Translations under genes and position numbers: made by a program
NCBI GenBank assembly: GCA_030673425.1
Contig: DAOVJB010000066.1
Location: forward strand, 1-6,958
Source: Elusimicrobiota bacterium
GTDB taxonomy: Bacteria; CAYTYR01; UBA6262; DAOVJB01
Length of the DNA: 6,958 nucleotides
Reading direction: 5' to 3'
The notes under the pieces: generated by a model
Databases searched by the model: none
Seen by the model: the letters and a program-made list of their open reading frames with translations, nothing else
Told to the model about the DNA's origin: nothing
In this document: positions 1 through 4,606 of the stretch, in pieces
Layout: every line of letters starts with the position of its first letter
How positions within the stretch are numbered: the first letter of the stretch is position 1

Positions 1-1260
1 GGAGCGTATGACTATGTTACAAAGCCATTTGACGTAGCTGATTTATGTTCACTTGTGGGGCGTGCAGCTATTTCACGAAGGTTGAATATCACCAACAGAG
101 AACTATTAAAAATGCATGAATACACGGTACAACTTGAAGCAGATGTAGAGAAAAAAGCCAAGGAGATAAGTTTACTTGCTAAAATAAGAAGAGCAATTTC
201 TTCCAGCCTGAATTTAGATGAGGTTCTAAGAAGTATTGTTGAAGAGATTACCAGACACATGGGGTTAGAAATATGCTCCATACTTCTTCTCGATGAAAAA
301 GGCAAGACGCTCACGATTAAATGTGCTAAAGGAATATCTGCTGAAGTCATCAAATACACAAAAATAAGAATAGGACAGAGAATATCAGGATGGGTGGTTG
401 AACATAACCAGTCAGTTTTAATAAGTAATATCGAGCAAGATAAGCGTTTCTCTAGACGGAGTCAGGAAAAATATTATACCCGTTCTCTGATAAGCGTTCC
501 GTTAAGGATAAAAGACAAAACTATCGGGGTAATTAACATCAATAATAAAATATCAAAACAGGCATTCACCAAAGATGACCTCAGGATAATTGAAGCTATA
601 GCCCAGGGGGCATCAGTAGCTATTGAAAACGCAAAACTCTATAAGAATCTGCAGGATGTCTATATGCGTGCAATTTCTGCTTTAGTCTCAGCAATCGATG
701 CAAAAGACAATTATACACATGGACATTCTGAAACCGTGACCAAATACGTTATTGCTATTGCTCAAGAATTAGGGTTTAATGATCGTGACCTGGAAAATCT
801 TACCGTAGCTTCCAGGTTGCATGATTTAGGAAAGATAGGTGTTCATGATTATATTTTAACCAAACCCGGGAAATTAACAAAAGAAGAATGGAAGGAAATG
901 AAGCAGCATACTATAAAAGGGGTTGAGATTTTAGAGCCGCTTAATTTCTTAACCGGGATAATTGACTTAGTAAGACAGCATCATGAGAGATATAACGGAG
1001 GAGGATATCCTGACGGAATAAAAGGTGAGGATATAAAATTAGGAGCAAGAATCATAGCTGTTGCTGACACGTTCGACGCGATGCTTTCTGACAGGCCTTA
1101 TCGTAAAGCCCATTCTTTTGAGGTCGCTATTAGCGAATTAAAGAAAAATAGCGGTACCCAGTTTGATCCCAAGGTAGTAGATGCCTTCTTAAATATATTA
1201 GAGAAAAATCCAGATATAATAAAAAAAACAAGAATTAAACCTAAAAAAACTAAAAAATAA
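1..1260 (+). CDS. Response regulator with GAF and HD-GYP domains (c-di-GMP phosphodiesterase), 5'-truncated by the window
   Basis: The reading frame is open from base 1, so the gene starts upstream; 419 codons are visible. Codons 1-10 read GAYDYVTKPF, the end of a two-component receiver domain, with the conserved Lys at codon 8. The phospho-accepting Asp is therefore outside the window. A charged, probably coiled-coil linker (about codons 25-57) leads to a GAF sensor domain (about 60-212). The HD-GYP domain (about 218-405) shows HDLGKIG at codons 274-280 and HHERYNGGGYPDG starting at codon 327. These are the metal-binding and GYP signatures of the family that hydrolyses cyclic di-GMP. The usual HHExxDG has Asn instead of Asp here. 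The C-terminus is a Lys-rich tail. A GTG at base 55 could open a shorter frame, but it would cut into the receiver domain and is rejected. Inferred role: a cytoplasmic phosphorelay output that lowers c-di-GMP. Ligand and partner kinase are unknown. Confidence 0.93.
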   Translation, partial: GAYDYVTKPFDVADLCSLVGRAAISRRLNITNRELLKMHEYTVQLEADVEKKAKEISLLAKIRRAISSSLNLDEVLRSIVEEITRHMGLEICSILLLDEKGKTLTIKCAKGISAEVIKYTKIRIGQRISGWVVEHNQSVLISNIEQDKRFSRRSQEKYYTRSLISVPLRIKDKTIGVININNKISKQAFTKDDLRIIEAIAQGASVAIENAKLYKNLQDVYMRAISALVSAIDAKDNYTHGHSETVTKYVIAIAQELGFNDRDLENLTVASRLHDLGKIGVHDYILTKPGKLTKEEWKEMKQHTIKGVEILEPLNFLTGIIDLVRQHHERYNGGGYPDGIKGEDIKLGARIIAVADTFDAMLSDRPYRKAHSFEVAISELKKNSGTQFDPKVVDAFLNILEKNPDIIKKTRIKPKKTKK

Positions 1261-1301
1261 ACCCTTAAAAGAAGGAAAGAACGAAACGATAGTAAAGTGA
1301 T

Positions 1302-1377
1302 GGGGGCGTAGCTCAGCTGGGAGAGCGCTTGCTCGGCATGCAAGAGGTCAGGGGTCCAATTCCCCTCGCCTCCACCA
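1302..1377 (+). tRNA. tRNA-Ala, anticodon GGC, with encoded CCA
   Basis: The 76-nt cloverleaf folds fully. The acceptor stem is 1302-1308 with 1367-1373, the D stem GCTC/GAGC, the anticodon stem CTTGC/GCAAG, a five-base variable loop, and the T stem AGGGG/CCCCT. The discriminator is A1374 and CCA is at 1375-1377. The acceptor has the G3:U70 wobble that alanyl-tRNA synthetase recognises, so Ala is secure. The anticodon GGC is at 1335-1337 and reads GCC and GCU codons. Two bases are odd: position 33 (1334) is C instead of the near-universal U, and position 55 (1356) is C instead of U. No promoter or terminator is seen in the 41 bases before it or the 47 after it. It may be cut from a longer transcript that includes its neighbours. 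Confidence 0.93.
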
Positions 1378-1424
1378 AGAAAAAATTAAAAATGGAAAGT
1401 CAAAAAAGGTGGGGAGATTAAAGA

Positions 1425-1844
1425 ATGCCAGTTATAACAAAAGAATTATCTTTCTGGAGCAAAGGGGATGCGGATATCATAGACATCACTACCCAGGTTC
1501 AGGGTGAACTTGAAGGTGTTAAACTTAAAGATGGTATAGTAACTATCTTTATCCCTGGTTCTACAGCCGGGCTTACCACTATCGAACACGAACCCGGACT
1601 GGTCAGTGATTTTAAGAAAATGGTTGAAAGACTCATCCCGCAAAATATCAATTACTCTCATGATATGCGCTGGCATGACGGAAACGGCCATTCTCATATA
1701 AGGTCTTCAATTATAGGGCCTTCGTTAACTGTGCCTTTCAGCAACAGACAACTATTACTGGGTTCATGGCAGCAAATTGTCCTTATTGATTTTGATAACC
1801 GTCCGCGTTCAAGAAAAGTTCTGCTTCAAATTATGGGAGATTAA
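1425..1844 (+). CDS. yjbQ: YjbQ / UPF0047 family protein (secondary thiamine-phosphate synthase-like)
   Basis: This 139-residue protein has the usual length for the family and is probably full length. Conserved marks are STAGLTTIEHEPG at 46-58, HDGNGHSHIRSS at 84-95 with the family's His pair, IGPSLTVP at 97-104, GSWQQI at 113-118 and DFDNRPRSR at 122-130. The family is a small cytoplasmic, oligomeric beta-rich fold. E. coli YjbQ has a weak thiamine-phosphate synthase activity, which gave it its name, but the physiological role is unsettled. The ATG at 1425 is supported by the G-rich Shine-Dalgarno-like stretch GGTGGGGAG at 1408-1416. It is the first protein gene after the tRNA, and rsmD follows 29 bases after its stop. 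No thiamine gene is seen nearby, so the context does not support a thiamine role. Confidence 0.9.
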   Translation: MPVITKELSFWSKGDADIIDITTQVQGELEGVKLKDGIVTIFIPGSTAGLTTIEHEPGLVSDFKKMVERLIPQNINYSHDMRWHDGNGHSHIRSSIIGPSLTVPFSNRQLLLGSWQQIVLIDFDNRPRSRKVLLQIMGD

Positions 1845-1873
1845 CGCAGATTAAATATTGAGAAGGCCTCCAC

Positions 1874-2443
1874 ATGCCTGGAACAAAGCCACCACGAATT
1901 ATCGCCGGGAGTGCCAAAGGTAAAAAATTAATTACTACCCCCGGATTTACTATAAGACCACTCTTAAGCAGGATTAAAAAATCTCTATTTGATATTCTAA
2001 GACCTGAAATAGATAATTCAGTTTTCCTTGATCTTTATGCAGGCACAGGAAACGTAGGAATTGAGGCATTATCAAGAGGGGCAAAAAAAGCTGTATTTGT
2101 AGAAAATTCCCGCCAATGTGTAGAAATGATAGAAAAAAACCTCATCAACTGTGGTTTTAGCAAAAAAGCTGAGGTATTATCTGCTGATATCACCACTAAA
2201 TTACCAAAATTTAACAGAAAATTTGACATAATATTTATAGGTCCCCCTTATAAATTAAACCTTACAACAAAAACCATTGAAATAATCGATGAAAACAACC
2301 TGCTCAGTAATAACGGATGGATAATATCACAACATCATATTAAGGAACCGGTAGCAGAGGAAATTGGGAAATTCATAATGTTAAGACAAAAAAAATATGG
2401 CGATACCATGTTAACTTTTTTTAAGAAGAGAGGAAAAAATTGA
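1874..2443 (+). CDS. rsmD: RsmD-family 16S rRNA (guanine-N2)-methyltransferase, with an altered catalytic motif
   Basis: The protein has 189 residues, a normal RsmD length. RsmD uses S-adenosylmethionine to methylate N2 of G966 (E. coli numbering) of 16S rRNA. The N-terminal RNA-binding start RIIAGSAKGKKL is at 8-19 and IRPLLSRIKKSLFDIL at 27-42. The SAM-binding motif I, FLDLYAGTGNVGIEALSRGA, spans 51-70. The acidic ribose-contact position is E77 in FVEN. Motif IV, normally (D/N)PP(Y/F), reads FIGPPY at 121-126, so Gly123 sits where the catalytic Asp is expected. GWIISQHH at 148-155 replaces the common I-x-E-H. The ATG is preceded by GAGAAGG at 1860-1866. The stop overlaps the TTG start of nadK. 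The family call is firm; catalytic activity is uncertain because of G123. Confidence 0.88.
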   Translation: MPGTKPPRIIAGSAKGKKLITTPGFTIRPLLSRIKKSLFDILRPEIDNSVFLDLYAGTGNVGIEALSRGAKKAVFVENSRQCVEMIEKNLINCGFSKKAEVLSADITTKLPKFNRKFDIIFIGPPYKLNLTTKTIEIIDENNLLSNNGWIISQHHIKEPVAEEIGKFIMLRQKKYGDTMLTFFKKRGKN

Positions 2444-3264
2444 ACAGGAAAACAATATGTATAATGACTAATATGAAAAGACCAAAATCGGCAGCAGTAA
2501 GTTCCAGATTAATCAAATGGTTTAAAAAAAGAAAGGTAAATGTTATTGTTAATGAAAAAGACCCTAAAATCCTTAAGAGTTGCAATCTGTTTATAGGCCT
2601 GGGCGGGGACGGCACTATACTAAAGGTTGCCCGCATGGCAGCTCCTTTATCAAAACCGGTACTAGGTGTCAATCTGGGCGGGTTAGGATTCTTAGCAGAA
2701 ACAGACCCGCACCAGATGTATAAAACCATTGATGAAATCCTAAGCAATAAGTATAAAACACAAAATAGAATTCTCCTGGAGGCAAGGGTATCAAGAAATA
2801 ATAAAGTTATCGGGGCTTTTATTGCCTTAAATGACGTAGTAATAAAGAACGGGGCAACTGCCCGGGTTATTAACTTAGATATGGAAGTAGATAAGCAATA
2901 TGTTGCTACCTACCTAGGGGACGGATTAATCATTTCTACGCCAACTGGCTCCACAGCTTATTCTTTAGCTGCAAGCGGCCCCATAATATACCCGGATCTG
3001 CCTGTAGTCGTAATATCAGCTATCTGTCCTCATACCCTTACACTCAGACCTTTAATAATTTCAGATAAAAGCAGGGTAAAAATCAAGGTAAAATCGAACC
3101 ACAATGAAGTGATATTGACCCTTGACGGTCAGAATAACCTGCCTTTAAAGATAGATGATACAGTAGAAATTAAAAAAGCTCCATATAAGTTAAAATTAAT
3201 AACGGCCCCTGGCAAAAATTATTATGAGGTATTACAGACCAAGTTAAAATGGGGGAAAAGGTGA
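2440..3264 (+). CDS. nadK: NAD kinase (ATP/polyphosphate-dependent NAD+ phosphorylation)
   Basis: The protein phosphorylates NAD+ to NADP+ in the cytoplasm, the only route to NADP in most bacteria. It has 274 residues, close to the family norm. Visible motifs are the nucleotide-binding GGDGT at 55-59, NLGGLGFL at 78-85, the Asn-acidic pair ND at 131-132, GDG at 160-162 followed by STPTGSTAYS at 166-175, CPHTLTLRP at 196-204 and DGQ at 229-231. The start is TTG at 2440 in a TTGA overlap with the rsmD stop, with AGAGG at about 2428-2433 as ribosome binding site. It is chosen because the next Met (residue 9) would remove the first beta strand. The 3' end overlaps rmuC. Nothing looks damaged. Confidence 0.93.
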   Translation: MNRKTICIMTNMKRPKSAAVSSRLIKWFKKRKVNVIVNEKDPKILKSCNLFIGLGGDGTILKVARMAAPLSKPVLGVNLGGLGFLAETDPHQMYKTIDEILSNKYKTQNRILLEARVSRNNKVIGAFIALNDVVIKNGATARVINLDMEVDKQYVATYLGDGLIISTPTGSTAYSLAASGPIIYPDLPVVVISAICPHTLTLRPLIISDKSRVKIKVKSNHNEVILTLDGQNNLPLKIDDTVEIKKAPYKLKLITAPGKNYYEVLQTKLKWGKR

Positions 3265-4337
3265 CCAATACTCTTCTTTTAATAATTATTGCTGCTTTAA
3301 CATCATTGGTTATTATCCTATTAGTTAAATATAAAGGCAAACAGATACCAAAAGAGGGCCAGGGATTACTGATGCTTCAAAACCAGCTAGGACAGACAAC
3401 AGAACAGTTAAACCAGCGTTTAGGACAGATGTCCGATAACTTAAATACCTTAACTACACAGGTACATACAACACTGCAGACGACTAATAAAGATATAGGT
3501 GTCAGGTTAGACAATACCGCCAATATAATGGGGGATATCAAGAAAACCCTGGGACAGTTAGATGAAGCAAATAAAAGGATCTTTGAGGTCGGAAAAGATA
3601 TATCAAGCCTGCAGGACCTCTTAAAAGCCCCGACATTTAGAGGAGAAATAGGGGAGTTTCTATTAGCTAATCTCCTGTCTCAGATTCTGCCTCCCGGTTA
3701 TTTTACCATTAAACATACATTTAAGAACGGGGAGATAATAGATGCTGTCATCAAGATAGGTGATGAACTGGTTCCGGTAGATTCCAAGTTTCCTTTAGAG
3801 AATTTCAAAAAGATGATAGATGCAGATGAGGATGAATCCAAAAAGATAAAAAAAGAGTTTGCACGTAACGTAAAAAAGCATATTGATGATATAAGCAAAA
3901 AATATATACTACCTGATGAGGGAACATACGATTTTGCTCTTATGTATATTCCCGCAGAAAACGTATATTACGAGACCATAATTAAAGATAAGTCTGTTGA
4001 TGAGGAAAAAAGTATATGTGCATATGCATTATCTAAGAAGGTCATACCTGTCTCACCCAACAGCTTCTATGCCTACCTGCAGGTAATTCTTCTTGGATTA
4101 AATGGTCTGACCATTGAGAAGAGTGCAAAGGAGATAATAGCTAATTTAGGAACCCTCCAGATAGACTTAAAAAAATTCACGGATGATTTTGACGTATTAG
4201 GAAAACACATATCTAACACCAAAAACAAATATGAGGATGCAGAACGAAGATTGATCAGATTCAGCGATAAGCTGGTTGATACAACCAAAATAAAGGTATT
4301 AAAGAAGACTAAAGAAATTGATGAACTAACTCAATAA
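3249..4337 (+). CDS. rmuC: RmuC family DNA recombination protein
   Basis: RmuC proteins are membrane-anchored, coiled-coil proteins with a restriction-endonuclease-like core. E. coli rmuC limits recombination at inverted repeats. The 362-residue product has one N-terminal membrane segment (about 7-26), a Gln/Thr/Asn-rich predicted coiled coil (about 40-125), then the conserved core: RGEIGE at 131-136, PVDSKFPLENF at 176-186, YIPAENVYYE at 233-242 and VIPVSPNSFYAYL at 265-277. A C-terminal charged helix follows. The ATG at 3249 is the outer choice. GTG at 3261 is in frame, overlaps the nadK stop as GTGA, and has the purine run GGGGGAAAAG directly in front, while the ATG has no visible ribosome binding site. 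The real start may be 3261, which would put the membrane helix right at the N-terminus. It is the last gene of the housekeeping run. Confidence 0.9.
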   Translation: MGEKVTNTLLLIIIAALTSLVIILLVKYKGKQIPKEGQGLLMLQNQLGQTTEQLNQRLGQMSDNLNTLTTQVHTTLQTTNKDIGVRLDNTANIMGDIKKTLGQLDEANKRIFEVGKDISSLQDLLKAPTFRGEIGEFLLANLLSQILPPGYFTIKHTFKNGEIIDAVIKIGDELVPVDSKFPLENFKKMIDADEDESKKIKKEFARNVKKHIDDISKKYILPDEGTYDFALMYIPAENVYYETIIKDKSVDEEKSICAYALSKKVIPVSPNSFYAYLQVILLGLNGLTIEKSAKEIIANLGTLQIDLKKFTDDFDVLGKHISNTKNKYEDAERRLIRFSDKLVDTTKIKVLKKTKEIDELTQ

Positions 4338-4343
4338 AAGCCC

Positions 4344-4372
4344 TTGACAATAAACTTTTTTTATGCTAAATT
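4344..4372 (+). promoter_or_regulatory. Sigma70-type promoter with extended -10
   Basis: TTGACA, a perfect -35, lies at 4344-4349. After 17 bases comes TAAATT at 4367-4372, a 4/6 match to the -10, with TG at 4364-4365 forming an extended -10. A perfect TATAAT at 4373-4378 is also present but sits 23 bases from the -35, too far for a normal pairing. Transcription would start around 4379-4385, just before the hairpin at 4401-4440. The promoter begins seven bases after the rmuC stop and faces the SpvB-like gene. Confidence 0.6.
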
Positions 4373-4400
4373 TATAATATAAGTTTAAATTGGCACTGCA

Positions 4401-4446
4401 AATGTGAGATTAAGCTTATACATGAGCATAGTCTCATATTTTTTTT
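4401..4446 (+). terminator. Hairpin plus T-run: intrinsic terminator, possibly a leader attenuator
   Basis: AATGTGAGAT at 4401-4410 faces GTCTCATATT at 4431-4440. The stem TGAGA/TCTCA continues inward through a G-U pair, TA/TA, one A-A mismatch and GCT/AGC, and outward through G-U, T-A and two A-T pairs. It runs into eight T at 4439-4446. This is a good Rho-independent terminator shape. It can end the rmuC run, but it also lies downstream of the promoter at 4344-4372, so transcripts from that promoter must pass it to reach the gene at 4523. TAAGCT (4411-4416, in the 5' arm) can instead pair with AGCTTA (4453-4458), a possible short antiterminator. Confidence 0.65.
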
Positions 4447-4461
4447 GGATTTAGCTTACGA

Positions 4462-4490
4462 TTGTATATGGATATATATTTATTTATATA
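4462..4490 (+). promoter_or_regulatory. Possible second, weak promoter in AT-rich leader
   Basis: TTGTAT at 4462-4467 and TATATA at 4485-4490 are separated by 17 bases. The second box lies in a perfect AT palindrome, 4481-4494. If used, it would express the SpvB-like gene without crossing the hairpin. The stretch is so AT-rich that such matches arise by chance, so this is only a candidate. Confidence 0.25.
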
Positions 4491-4506
4491 AATATATAAA
4501 AATACA

Positions 4507-4513
4507 AAGGAGA
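4507..4513 (+). promoter_or_regulatory. Ribosome binding site of the SpvB-like gene
   Basis: AAGGAGA is a strong Shine-Dalgarno match with nine bases between it and the ATG at 4523. It fixes the start of the large open frame, together with the signal peptide that begins there. Confidence 0.8.
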
Positions 4514-4522
4514 AGCAGTATC

Positions 4523-4606
4523 ATGAACAGAAAAAATTCACTTAAATTTAAACTAGCAATAAGCTTAATCTTGATATTTTTAGGATTTGCAGGTTTTGTT
4601 AATGCA
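4523..4606 (+). other. Sec signal peptide of the SpvB-like protein
   Basis: Residues 1-28: four Lys/Arg residues within the first ten, a hydrophobic core about residues 11-26 (Leu, Ile, Phe, Ala, Gly), and V-N-A before Asp-Asp, which fits signal peptidase I (small residue at -1, Val at -3). No lipobox Cys is present, so a lipoprotein is not expected. The mature protein would be exported across the inner membrane. Confidence 0.8.

Noticed and set aside
55-1260. A 401-residue protein starting at GTG 55
   Set aside because: The frame is open from base 1 and its first codons encode the end of a receiver domain, so 55 is internal to a longer gene.
1098-1343. Open frame on the - strand
   Set aside because: It crosses the end of the HD-GYP gene and part of the tRNA; there is no ribosome binding site or recognisable domain.
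1302-1424. tRNA 3' end as an attachment site of an integrated element
   Set aside because: No integrase gene and no second copy of the tRNA 3' end are seen in the window; the genes that follow are housekeeping.
3698-4288. Two - strand frames opposite rmuC
   Set aside because: They are shadows of a well conserved RmuC core on the + strand.
4344-4378. TTGACA paired with the perfect TATAAT at 4373
   Set aside because: The 23-base spacing is too long for sigma70; TAAATT at 17 bases with TG in front is the better partner.
4390-4460. Cyclic di-GMP riboswitch, tempting because an HD-GYP gene is nearby
   Set aside because: The two-hairpin GEMM core and its conserved bases are absent; only one terminator-like hairpin is seen.
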